A stretch of DNA of 7,207 bases from Sva-07 sp031430875 (GCA_031430875.1 JANPCI010000242.1:1-7207), one strand, 5' to 3'. Counted from the first letter of the stretch, positions 1 to 5,865 are shown. Made by a program: numbers and translations. Notes: generated from the sequence alone by a model not told the origin.

Positions 1-245
1 GAGGTGGCGAACTCGAGGATCTCTGCGTCGGATCCCGGTTCCTGCCCCATGAACTGGTTGCACGGAAATCCCAGAACCGTCACGTCGTCGTTGTCGTCAT
101 GAAGCGCACGCAGACCTGCGTACTGAGGCGTGAGGCCTCAAGCGCTGGCGACGTTGACAATCAAACAGATCTGCCCACGGAACTGATCGAAGGAGACCTG
201 CTCGCCGGTGATCGAGGTCATCTCGAACTCATGGAAAGTTGACAT
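1..245 (-). CDS. Selenocysteine-containing glutathione peroxidase, N-terminal part (3' end beyond window)
   Basis: Thiol peroxidase of the glutathione peroxidase family, reducing H2O2 or lipid hydroperoxides with glutathione, thioredoxin or another thiol. Starting at ATG 245-243, the frame reads MSTFHEFEMTSITGEQ, then strand and motif LIVNVASA (residues 28-35), then UGA at codon 36, then GLTPQYAGLRALH and LGFPCNQFMGQEPG (58-71), and on to residue 81 at the edge. The family signature is NVAS-x-(C/U)-G-x-T-x-QY, so the UGA falls exactly on the peroxidatic residue. Gln64 of FPCNQF is the usual catalytic-tetrad Gln; the Trp and Asn lie outside the window. There are no other stops and no frameshift, and codon usage is alike on both sides of the UGA. 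A hairpin follows the UGA (see separate entry). Conventional gene calling would give a 35-residue fragment or a pseudogene. No clear Shine-Dalgarno precedes the ATG; the start is chosen because MSTFHEFE matches the usual family N-terminus. The alternative is a Cys codon mutated to TGA (or a sequencing error), which the SECIS-like hairpin makes less likely. The physiological thiol is unknown; many actinobacteria use mycothiol and thioredoxin rather than glutathione. Confidence 0.88.
106..140 (-). promoter_or_regulatory. Bacterial SECIS-like element downstream of the UGA codon
   Basis: Counting the U of UGA as nucleotide 1, nucleotides 18-24 (GUACGCA) pair with 29-35 (UGCGUGC), giving seven pairs including one U-G wobble and a GGUC loop at 25-28 (window 113-116). 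The tip GCAGGUCUGC (window 110-119) is identical, as far as I recall, to that of the Escherichia coli fdhF SECIS, where SelB contacts the loop G and U. There the G and U are nucleotides 23 and 24; here they are 26 and 27, still within the spacing accepted for bacterial SECIS elements. The bulged U of fdhF is not reproduced exactly; U19 opposite G34 is the nearest candidate. A second perfect inverted repeat, UGAGGC/GCCUCA with a five-base loop (window 124-140), places the UGA itself in a stem directly next to the SECIS helix. The structure was folded by eye only. Confidence 0.75.
138..140 (-). other. In-frame UGA, predicted selenocysteine codon (Sec36)
   Basis: The codon is TGA on the minus strand. 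It sits between GCT (Ala35) and GGC (Gly37), in the position of the peroxidatic Cys or Sec of glutathione peroxidases. Homologous sequence continues in the same frame for all 45 visible downstream residues. Decoding as Sec would need SelA, SelB, SelC (tRNA-Sec) and SelD elsewhere in the genome; none are in this window. Confidence 0.82.
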
Positions 246-337
246 GGCGTGCAGACTAGTCAGGTCACCACGGTCGCCGAGTGGTGTGGATAACATCTGT
301 CCACCCATGTCCGCCGACCGAAAACGAAGTTGACGCC
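246..337. promoter_or_regulatory. Divergent intergenic region with a perfect DnaA box
   Basis: These 92 bp separate the divergent starts of the peroxidase (245, minus) and the first HlyC/CorC gene (338, plus) and should hold both promoters. The clearest motif is TGTGGATAA at 285-293, whose complement TTATCCACA is the consensus DnaA box. It overlaps TAACAT (291-296), a possible -10 hexamer for the plus-strand gene. On the minus strand TAGTCT (258-253) is a possible -10 about 8 bp from the peroxidase ATG, which would imply a nearly leaderless mRNA. No convincing -35 elements or Shine-Dalgarno sites are visible, so the promoter calls are weak. Confidence 0.4.
285..293 (-). promoter_or_regulatory. 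Consensus DnaA box (TTATCCACA)
   Basis: A single exact 9-of-9 match to the consensus DnaA-binding site, read on the minus strand, lying between divergent genes. I did not notice further copies clustered nearby and there is no AT-rich unwinding region, so this is not an origin. It could be a DnaA regulatory or titration site, or chance. Confidence 0.35.
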
Positions 338-1678
338 GTGCTGACTGCTCTCGGGCTGATCGGCGTCGTCGCCTTGATCGTCGCGAACGGCTACTTCGTC
401 GCCGCGGAGTTCGCATTCGTGGCGGCGCGTCGGAGTCGGTTCCTTGAGCAGGCCAATGAAGGTGATCGCCGTGCGAAGCGGGCGATCGACGTGCACAAGC
501 GACTCGGCTTCATGCTGTCGGGAGCCCAACTCGGTATCACGGTGACAACGCTGGTCCTCGGCTTCATCGCCGAGCCGGCTGTCGCCTCGGTGTTCGCCCC
601 CGCACTCGAAGCGGCCGGCGTCCCGCAGTCAGCCTCGCTCGGGATCGCCCTGGTATTGGCCCTTGTCGTTGTCACGATGGCCCAGATGGTGTTCGGCGAA
701 CTGGCGCCGAAAAATCTCGCCATTGCCCGTCCCGAACCCGTCGCCCGTGCGCTGGCTCCGTCGACATGGATCTTCTTGCGGGTTGCCGGGCCGGTGATTC
801 GCCTCTTCGACGGCGCGGCGAACCGGTTACTCCGGCTCGTTGGCGTCGAACCGGTGGAGGAACTGCACGGAACCGTGTCGACAGGGGAACTCGATCTGAT
901 CGTCGATTCGTCGGCCGAGAGCGGTCACTTGACGTTGCTGCAAGCGCAGTTGCTCGAGCGGGCGATCGACTTCGGTGAACTCGAAGCATCCGATGCGATG
1001 GTGCCCTGGAACCGTGTGGTCACCATCGACGCTGATGCGACGGCCGCCGATCTACGCGACCTCATGTCGTCGTCGCATTCGCGTTTCCCGGTGGTCGACG
1101 CCGACGATCGGGTCCACGGCGTCGTTCACGCGAAGGATCTGCTCGGCGTTCCCCGCTCGGAGTACGAAACCACGGCTGTTGCGTCGTTGGTGCGCGAGAT
1201 TCTGGCAGTGCCCGAAGCGGCCGGACTGAGCGTCGTGCTCGCCGAGCTTCGTGCGCACGCCACCGAGATGGCCGTGGTCATCGACGAGTACGGCGGGCCC
1301 GCCGGTGTGGTGACACTCGAAGACATCGTCGAGGAACTGGTCGGCGACATCGAGGACGAATACGACCCGAGCGCTCGCGGCGACCACGTCGAGATCGAAC
1401 CCGGCGTGTGGTCGGTGGCCGCGAGTTCGCGTCCCGACGAGATCGAACGGATCACCGGATTGGACCTCCCCGACGGGGAGTACGACACTGTGGCCGGTCT
1501 CGTCCTCGACCGCCTCGAACACATCCCAGCGGTCGGCGAGTCGTTCGTCGTCGACGGGATCGAGATCGAGGTCCTCGAGGTCGACGGCTTCGCGATCCAC
1601 CGTCTGCGGTTGCGGATTGCCGAGACCGACGACGACGACGAGGCCGACCCCGACGATGCCGAACGCAGCGACGCATGA
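338..1678 (+). CDS. HlyC/CorC (CNNM) family transporter with CBS pair, first of a tandem pair
   Basis: Integral membrane protein of the HlyC/CorC/CNNM family, linked in characterised members to Mg2+ or Co2+ export and resistance; the ion here is unknown. Counting from GTG 338 it has 446 aa. The N-terminal CNNM (DUF21) membrane domain spans about 1-180, with hydrophobic segments near 4-27, 63-86 and 99-120 and a further amphipathic helix near 141-160. It carries the typical NGYFVAAEFAFV motif at 17-28 and GELAPKNLAIARPE at 120-133. Two CBS motifs follow (about 218-270 and 285-335, the latter with VIDEYGGPAGVVTLEDIVEE), then a C-terminal CorC/HlyC domain (about 355-428) and a very acidic tail (429-446). 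GTG 338 is preferred over the in-frame GTG at 281 because the protein then begins directly at the first membrane helix as in relatives; the longer form adds a Pro-rich leader without family resemblance. No strong Shine-Dalgarno is visible at either start. It overlaps the next gene by ATGA. Confidence 0.92.
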   Translation: MLTALGLIGVVALIVANGYFVAAEFAFVAARRSRFLEQANEGDRRAKRAIDVHKRLGFMLSGAQLGITVTTLVLGFIAEPAVASVFAPALEAAGVPQSASLGIALVLALVVVTMAQMVFGELAPKNLAIARPEPVARALAPSTWIFLRVAGPVIRLFDGAANRLLRLVGVEPVEELHGTVSTGELDLIVDSSAESGHLTLLQAQLLERAIDFGELEASDAMVPWNRVVTIDADATAADLRDLMSSSHSRFPVVDADDRVHGVVHAKDLLGVPRSEYETTAVASLVREILAVPEAAGLSVVLAELRAHATEMAVVIDEYGGPAGVVTLEDIVEELVGDIEDEYDPSARGDHVEIEPGVWSVAASSRPDEIERITGLDLPDGEYDTVAGLVLDRLEHIPAVGESFVVDGIEIEVLEVDGFAIHRLRLRIAETDDDDEADPDDAERSDA

Positions 1679-3015
1679 TGCTCGGCGCCTCTGAGGGGAT
1701 CCAGGTCAGCTGGTGGAGTCTCGGTCTCGCGGTTGCGTTGCTTGCGCTGAACGGGTTCTTCGTCGCTGCGGAGTTCGCGCTCCTTGCATCGCGTCGCTCG
1801 CGCATCGAACAGCTGGCAGCCGAGGGCGACAAGCGGGCCAAGCACGCGCTTGCGGGGCTTCGCGAACTGACGTTGATGTTGGCGGGCGCACAGCTCGGCA
1901 TCACGATGTGCTCCCTCGGGCTCGGTGCCGTTGCCGAACCTGCGGTCGGTCGCGTGATCGAGGGTGTGCTCGGGGAACTGTTCACCCTGTCGGACACCGC
2001 ACGTCACATCATTGCGTTCACCATTGCGCTGTCGATCGTCGTCTTCCTCCACATGGTGGTGGGGGAGATGGCGCCGAAGTCGTGGGCGATCGCCCATCCC
2101 GAGAAGTCGGCACTTCGCCTGGCGCGGCCTTTCCGCATGTTCGCCTGGACCGTTCGACCCATCATTCGCCTGCTCAATTGGATGGCGAATGCCGTGGTGC
2201 GCCTGGTCGGTGTCGAACCGCAGGACGAACGAGCGATGGCCCACTCTCCGAGCGAGCTGTTGCTGCTGCTCGACGAGTCGGCGGGACGCGGCGGGATCGC
2301 CGCTGACGAGCATCAGCTCCTGGCGCGCTCACTCGAATTGTCCGGCCTCACGGCGGCCGATGCAATGACACCACGGCGCGACATCGTCGCCGTTCCCGCG
2401 GTGGCCACTGCGGCTGATGTCGCCGCCGAGGCGCATCGGACCGGACGCACCCGTGTGATCATTCACGAGGGCGATCTCGATCACGTGCGCGGATTCGTGC
2501 ATGCAAAAGATGTGATTCGCCTCGACATGGAGACCTGGCCCACCACTCAGGCGGGCAGCATGGCTCGCCCGGTGATGGTCACTCCCGAGCACCATGGTCT
2601 CGAAGACCTCCTGCTCGAGATGAGGACGGAACGCCAACACATTGCGCTGGTGATCGACGAGCATGGCTTGGTCCTCGGTCTGGTGACCCTCGAGGATGTT
2701 CTCGAGGAGCTGATCGGCGACTTCGACGACGAGTCCGACCGCCGCCTCGGTGAGTGCGAGCAACTCCCCGACGGGAGCTACCAGATGAGCGGGTCGACCA
2801 GGGTCGAGCACTTCGAGGAATGTACGGGTGTGGAGCTCCCGGAGGGCGACTGGCAGACGGTGGCCGGCTATGTCATCAATGCGTTTGATGACATCCCCTC
2901 GCAGGGGGATCGAGTACTCACGGACATCGGCGAATTCGAGGTGCTGGCGATGGATGGGTTCGCCATTGACGCGCTCCGCATTCGCATGACCGTGTCGGGG
3001 AATCGTCCGGACTGA
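1675..3015 (+). CDS. HlyC/CorC (CNNM) family transporter with CBS pair, second of a tandem pair
   Basis: Paralogue of the preceding gene with the same domain order and the same length (446 aa from ATG 1675; a second ATG directly follows at 1678). The membrane domain runs about 14-180, with NGFFVAAEFALLASRRSRIE at 26-45, GAQLGITMCSLGLG at 71-84 and VGEMAPKSWAIAHPE at 129-143. CBS segments lie near 227-282 and 296-345 (VIDEHGLVLGLVTLEDVLEE at 326-345), and the CorC/HlyC domain near 363-440 (WQTVAGYVINAFDDIPSQGD, 393-412). It starts in an ATGA overlap with the upstream stop, so the two are probably translationally coupled. Tandem pairs of such genes are common in actinobacteria, and the proteins may work as a heteromer, which is inference. 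It lacks the acidic C-terminal tail of its partner. The reading frame stays open upstream to 1408, but that extension is only a shadow of the first gene. Confidence 0.92.
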   Translation: MMLGASEGIQVSWWSLGLAVALLALNGFFVAAEFALLASRRSRIEQLAAEGDKRAKHALAGLRELTLMLAGAQLGITMCSLGLGAVAEPAVGRVIEGVLGELFTLSDTARHIIAFTIALSIVVFLHMVVGEMAPKSWAIAHPEKSALRLARPFRMFAWTVRPIIRLLNWMANAVVRLVGVEPQDERAMAHSPSELLLLLDESAGRGGIAADEHQLLARSLELSGLTAADAMTPRRDIVAVPAVATAADVAAEAHRTGRTRVIIHEGDLDHVRGFVHAKDVIRLDMETWPTTQAGSMARPVMVTPEHHGLEDLLLEMRTERQHIALVIDEHGLVLGLVTLEDVLEELIGDFDDESDRRLGECEQLPDGSYQMSGSTRVEHFEECTGVELPEGDWQTVAGYVINAFDDIPSQGDRVLTDIGEFEVLAMDGFAIDALRIRMTVSGNRPD

Positions 3016-3022
3016 GACGGCG

Positions 3023-3637
3023 ATGGCCTATCCCCGCCGACTCCTCAACGACAACGAGAACGTCACGGTCGACCTGCACCCACACTGGTGGTTTCTGGCG
3101 GCGCCGACGTTCGCGATCATCGCATCGATGGCTGCAGCGGTGGCAACGCTGGTGATGACCAACTCCGACACGACGCAGCAATCAATCGCCGGATGGGCGT
3201 CGCTGGCAGCGCTCGGCGTGTCAGCGATCTGGCTCGTGATCAGGTACTCGAAGTGGCTGACCACGCACTTTGTGATCACGAACCGGCGGATCATCTTCCG
3301 GACTGGACTGGTGTCGAAGCGGGGGATCGAGATCCCGCTCGACAAAGTCAATACGGTGCATTTCCACCAGGGCGTCATGGAGCGGATTGTCGGAGCGGGT
3401 GATCTGCTCGTCGAGTCCGGTGGCGAGTCGGGCCGGCAGCGATTCACCGACGTTCGCCAGCCCGATCGGGTGCAGCGAGTCATTCACGCCGAGATCGACG
3501 TCAGTCGCCAGCGCAGGAGTGGCGAACCCGTGACCGACGTGGCCGACCAGCTGGAACGTCTCGAGTCGATGCTGTTGCGTGGGAGCCTCACGCCTGATGA
3601 GTTCGACCGCCAGAAGCGGCGTCTCCTGGAGTCGTGA
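3023..3637 (+). CDS. Membrane PH-domain protein with C-terminal SHOCT motif
   Basis: 204-aa protein starting at ATG 3023, seven bases after the preceding stop. It has a short N-terminal stretch, two hydrophobic helices (about 22-45 and 54-74), then a bacterial PH (YdbT/YdbS-like) domain at about 78-158. The domain contains the typical strand pattern THFVITNRRIIFRTGLVSKR (80-99), IEIPLDKVNTVHFHQGVMER (102-121) and GAGDLLVES (124-132). The last 33 residues, DVADQLERLESMLLRGSLTPDEFDRQKRRLLES, form a SHOCT motif, a short helical module usually found at protein termini and thought to mediate oligomerisation. The function is not known; membrane PH proteins of this type may organise membrane complexes. 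Its close spacing suggests that it is part of the HlyC/CorC transcript. Confidence 0.85.
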   Translation: MAYPRRLLNDNENVTVDLHPHWWFLAAPTFAIIASMAAAVATLVMTNSDTTQQSIAGWASLAALGVSAIWLVIRYSKWLTTHFVITNRRIIFRTGLVSKRGIEIPLDKVNTVHFHQGVMERIVGAGDLLVESGGESGRQRFTDVRQPDRVQRVIHAEIDVSRQRRSGEPVTDVADQLERLESMLLRGSLTPDEFDRQKRRLLES

Positions 3638-3641
3638 CGAC

Positions 3642-4388
3642 GTGGCGATTCGAGTGGCGCCGCGAGTGGTGAGCCTCGTGCCGTCGAGCACGGAGACACT
3701 GTTGGCGTTGGGTGCCGACGTCGTCGCCTGTACCCGGTTCTGCGAACAGCCGGAGCTGCGCCACGTCGGTGGAACCAAGAACCCCGACATCGACGCCATC
3801 GTCGAACTCCGCCCCGACGTGGTCGTGATGGACAGCGAGGAGAACCGGCTCGAGGATCACGATGAACTGGTCCGGCGTGGCGTGCCGGTCTTCGTGAGTG
3901 AAGTACGTACTGTCGCCGCCGCGGTGGAGTTGGTGGACGTGTTGTGCGATCGGTTTGGTTTCACGCCACCGTCGTCGTTCGGTGTGGTGCCGCCGATGGC
4001 CGACGAACTCACCCGGCGCACCGCGTTCGTTCCGATCTGGCGGCGGCCGTGGATGTCGGTCAACGCTGCCACCTACGGGGGTTCGGTACTGGACCGGATC
4101 GGTATCGATCTCGTCACGGCACAGTCGCCGGTTGCGTACCCGATGGTGGAACTCGACCAGGTTGCGCCGCCCGATCTCGTGCTCGTGCCGAGCGAGCCGT
4201 ACGACTTCACCGAGGCGCATGTCGACGAACTGCGAGTGGCATTCCCCGAGGCCCGGGTCGTGCGAGTCGACGGTCAGGACCTGTTCTGGTGGGGGATTCG
4301 GACGCCCGAAGCGATTCGGCGGCTAGCGCACGTTTTGGATCCGTCGGGCGCCGTCGGAGGCGACGACGTTCCAACCCTCGGTGAGTGA
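3642..4388 (+). CDS. Helical-backbone metal receptor / cobalamin-binding (BtuF-like) protein without signal peptide
   Basis: 248-aa protein of the class III (BtuF/FecB-type) substrate-binding fold. The N-terminal lobe begins RVVSLVPSSTETLLALGADV (8-27), followed by CTRFCEQPELRHVGGTKNPD (30-49), and ILELRPDVVV-like sequence at 53-62 (IVELRPDVVV), typical of this family. A linking helix lies near 91-105, and the second lobe includes WRRPWMSVNAATYGGSVLDR (133-152) and PPDLVLVPSEPYDF (176-189). Relatives bind cobalamin, haem or siderophore complexes for ABC importers. However, the GTG 3642 start leaves no signal peptide or lipobox Cys, so the protein is predicted to be cytoplasmic, and no permease or ATPase gene is adjacent. 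The start is four bases after the preceding stop, with GGAG at 3628-3631 upstream; the upstream in-frame ATG at 3579 lies inside the previous gene. The last 22 codons overlap the convergent galactokinase gene. Ligand unknown. Confidence 0.8.
   Translation: MAIRVAPRVVSLVPSSTETLLALGADVVACTRFCEQPELRHVGGTKNPDIDAIVELRPDVVVMDSEENRLEDHDELVRRGVPVFVSEVRTVAAAVELVDVLCDRFGFTPPSSFGVVPPMADELTRRTAFVPIWRRPWMSVNAATYGGSVLDRIGIDLVTAQSPVAYPMVELDQVAPPDLVLVPSEPYDFTEAHVDELRVAFPEARVVRVDGQDLFWWGIRTPEAIRRLAHVLDPSGAVGGDDVPTLGE
4323..4388. other. 66-bp convergent (tail-to-tail) gene overlap
   Basis: The galactokinase stop (TAG, 4325-4323) lies inside the BtuF-like gene, and the BtuF-like stop (TGA, 4386-4388) lies inside galK. 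The two transcripts must therefore be complementary over at least these 66 bases. No room exists here for an intergenic terminator, and I see no hairpin followed by a T-run on either strand. Confidence 0.8.
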
Positions 4389-5357
4389 GCCCGGCGAGCA
4401 GATCGCGACGACGCAACCGCCGAAGCCGCCGCCGGTCATGCGGGCACCGAACACACCGGGCGTGTCCACGAGGCGGGCGACGGCGGCGTCCATCGTGGGC
4501 GTCGAGGTCTCGAAGTCGGCTCGCAGGCTCTCGTGGCCCTGGGACATCAACGCGCCGGCCGTGACGTAGTCGCTGCGCTCGAGGGCGGCAGCGAAGTCGC
4601 GGACGCGCTGGTTTTCCGTGACGACGTGGCGGGCCCGACGCATCGGGATGTCGCCCAGTGCCGCTGCATGCTCGGCGACATCGTCGAGGGTGGCCGTTCG
4701 GAGCGGTCCGAGTTCTGCTTCTGCACGACTGCACTCGGCAACGCGGTCGGAGTACGCGGAGCCGAGCAGCGTGCGGTGGGCGACGAAGCGGATGACCACG
4801 TCGATGTCCGTCGGCACCGGAACCTGGGTCACGTCGAGCGTGTGGCAGTCGATCATCGTGGCGTATCCGGCCCGTGCCGCTGCGATGCAGAGCTGGTCCA
4901 TGATCCCCGTGGGGACGCCGGTGGCGGCGTGCTCGGCGCGCCGGGCGGCGAGTGCGAGCTCGGTCGGGGTGCCGTCGAACCCCAGGGCGAGCCCGACGGC
5001 GCATTCGAGCGCGGCACTCGACGACAGCCCGGCGCCCGCAGGGATGTCACTGGTGACCTTCCCGACGAGACCCGACTGGGCGCCGAGTTCGGCGGCCATG
5101 GCGGCGACGTAGGACCCCCACTGGGGCTGCACGCTCGACGCGTCCCCGACGAACGGAAGCGGGATCTCGACGTCACCGTCCTCGGCGTCGGAGCGCAGCG
5201 AGATCGCGTGTCCCCCGGTCGTGTAGTCGATGGTCGTCCCGCGGTCGATCGCCATCGGGAACACCAGGCCGCCGGTGTAGTCGGTGTGGTCCCCGATGAG
5301 GTTCACCCGCCCGGGGGCATGCACACGGTGCTCGCGGGCTTTTGGGTGTTCGGACAC
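4323..5357 (-). CDS. galK: Galactokinase (GHMP kinase family)
   Basis: Phosphorylates alpha-D-galactose at C1 with ATP, the first committed step of the Leloir pathway, in the cytoplasm. The 344-aa product shows the galactokinase signature APGRVNLIGDHTDYTGG at 14-30 (catalytic Arg17; sugar-binding Asp23, His24 and Asp26 by homology), the GHMP ATP-binding motif PAGAGLSSSAALE at 106-118, GIMDQL at 151-156 with the catalytic Asp154, RTLLGSAYSDR at 195-205, and the C-terminal GHMP motif GARMTGGGFGGCVVAI at 304-319. The first sugar-binding residue is Asp rather than the more usual Glu (GDHTDY for GEHTDY). GTG 5357 is chosen because it gives a short N-terminal arm before the signature; the frame stays open to 5654 but the extension is low-complexity Arg-rich translation. 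No good Shine-Dalgarno is seen. The protein is somewhat shorter than typical bacterial GalK (about 380 aa). No other gal gene is adjacent. Confidence 0.92.
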   Translation of the reverse strand: MSEHPKAREHRVHAPGRVNLIGDHTDYTGGLVFPMAIDRGTTIDYTTGGHAISLRSDAEDGDVEIPLPFVGDASSVQPQWGSYVAAMAAELGAQSGLVGKVTSDIPAGAGLSSSAALECAVGLALGFDGTPTELALAARRAEHAATGVPTGIMDQLCIAAARAGYATMIDCHTLDVTQVPVPTDIDVVIRFVAHRTLLGSAYSDRVAECSRAEAELGPLRTATLDDVAEHAAALGDIPMRRARHVVTENQRVRDFAAALERSDYVTAGALMSQGHESLRADFETSTPTMDAAVARLVDTPGVFGARMTGGGFGGCVVAICSPGSLTEGWNVVASDGARRIQNVR

Positions 5358-5410
5358 GTCGTCACGGTAGCGGTCAGCACTGGGAGAGGGGAGAGCAACT
5401 GTCGCCGACT

Positions 5411-5428
5411 GACGCGCCCGCGGACGCG
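5411..5428 (+). repeat. 18-bp direct repeat, copy 1
   Basis: GACGCGCCCGCGGACGCG, repeated identically at 5566-5583, 155 bp further on. It is GC-only apart from two A residues and has a CCGCGG core. Copy 1 lies about 54 bp upstream of the galK start, so it could be a regulatory site. Confidence 0.6.
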
Positions 5429-5471
5429 CGGAACCCACCTTGGCAACCCTGCGACACCCCCTGACTACGCT

Positions 5472-5491
5472 GGATCGCGCGAGCGCGATCC
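5472..5491. repeat. 20-bp inverted repeat (9-bp arms)
   Basis: GGATCGCGC and GCGCGATCC flank a two-base centre (GA). As RNA it would form an eight-pair stem with a CGAG tetraloop; as DNA it is a near-perfect dyad suited to a dimeric regulator. There is no T-run after it on either strand, so it is not a typical intrinsic terminator. It lies 115 bp upstream of the galK start. Confidence 0.55.
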
Positions 5492-5565
5492 GAACCCGGA
5501 GCCCACCGCATCCCTCGACGAGACACCCGCCAAACCGGCGTGTCCCGACCCGGCCAGCACCAACC

Positions 5566-5583
5566 GACGCGCCCGCGGACGCG
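5566..5583 (+). repeat. 18-bp direct repeat, copy 2
   Basis: Exact second copy of the sequence at 5411-5428, located upstream of the HNH remnant. The pair could be recombination or duplication scars linked to decay of the neighbouring gene, or paired binding sites. Confidence 0.6.
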
Positions 5584-5631
5584 TGCCGGCCCCACTCGGC
5601 TCGCCGCCGGCAGCGATACCGAGCACCTCGG

Positions 5632-5865
5632 CTAGTGGACCCTTCGTCCTGCATCTCACGGGTGGGCTACGACCGCTGCAAGTTGCACCATGTCAGCTGG
5701 TGGCGTCACGGGGCCGCACCGACCTGGCCAACCTCCTACGGGTCTGTGGTCGACGTCACCACAAGATCCACGACACCGGCTGGGAACTGACACTGCCCAC
5801 CCACCATCCGCGCCGCCTGACTGTGCTCATGGTGTCAGACGTCATGAGTAACACCGCTGCTCCGT
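5632..5865 (+). pseudogene. Remnant of DUF222/13E12-type HNH endonuclease, C-terminal domain, frameshifted
   Basis: The translation from 5632 gives DPSSCISRVGYDRCKLHHVSWWRHG, and from 5715, in another frame, RTDLANLLRVCGRRHHKIHD then TGWELTL and RRLTVLMVSDVMSN. Joined, these match the HNH domain at the end of actinobacterial DUF222 (13E12 repeat) proteins: zinc Cys, the HH of the catalytic motif, the central Asn, then Cys-x-x-x-HH and a following Gly-Trp. The frame change lies within 5710-5714, where loss of one base from HGGRTD would explain it. The usual upstream CxxPGC element is also degraded, with only SSCISRVGYDRC present. The 300 or so N-terminal residues of the family are absent; the preceding bases give no recognisable DUF222 sequence. 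No start codon in a fitting context exists. The end is placed where similarity fades. Clearly a non-functional gene relic. Confidence 0.7.

Noticed and set aside
138..140. Peroxidase as a simple nonsense pseudogene
   Set aside because: The only stop is UGA, precisely at the catalytic position, the frame is otherwise intact, and a SECIS-like hairpin follows. A random stop would rarely meet all three conditions. Not fully excluded without the genome.
281..337. Alternative upstream GTG start of the first HlyC/CorC gene
   Set aside because: It would add a 19-residue Pro-rich leader not seen in the family and would run through the DnaA box and probable promoter; possible but less likely.
1408..1674. 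N-terminal extension of the second HlyC/CorC gene
   Set aside because: The added 89 residues are Arg-rich out-of-frame translation of the first gene; ATG 1675 in the ATGA overlap fits the family.
1126..2313. 395-codon open frame on the minus strand
   Set aside because: Antisense shadow of the two HlyC/CorC genes; low-complexity Ser/Arg/Thr-rich translation.
5472..5491. Intrinsic terminator
   Set aside because: No T-run follows the hairpin on either strand, and it lies upstream of galK, not after any intact gene.
5358..5654. N-terminal extension of galactokinase
   Set aside because: The added 99 residues are low-complexity and unlike any galactokinase; the GTG at 5357 fits.
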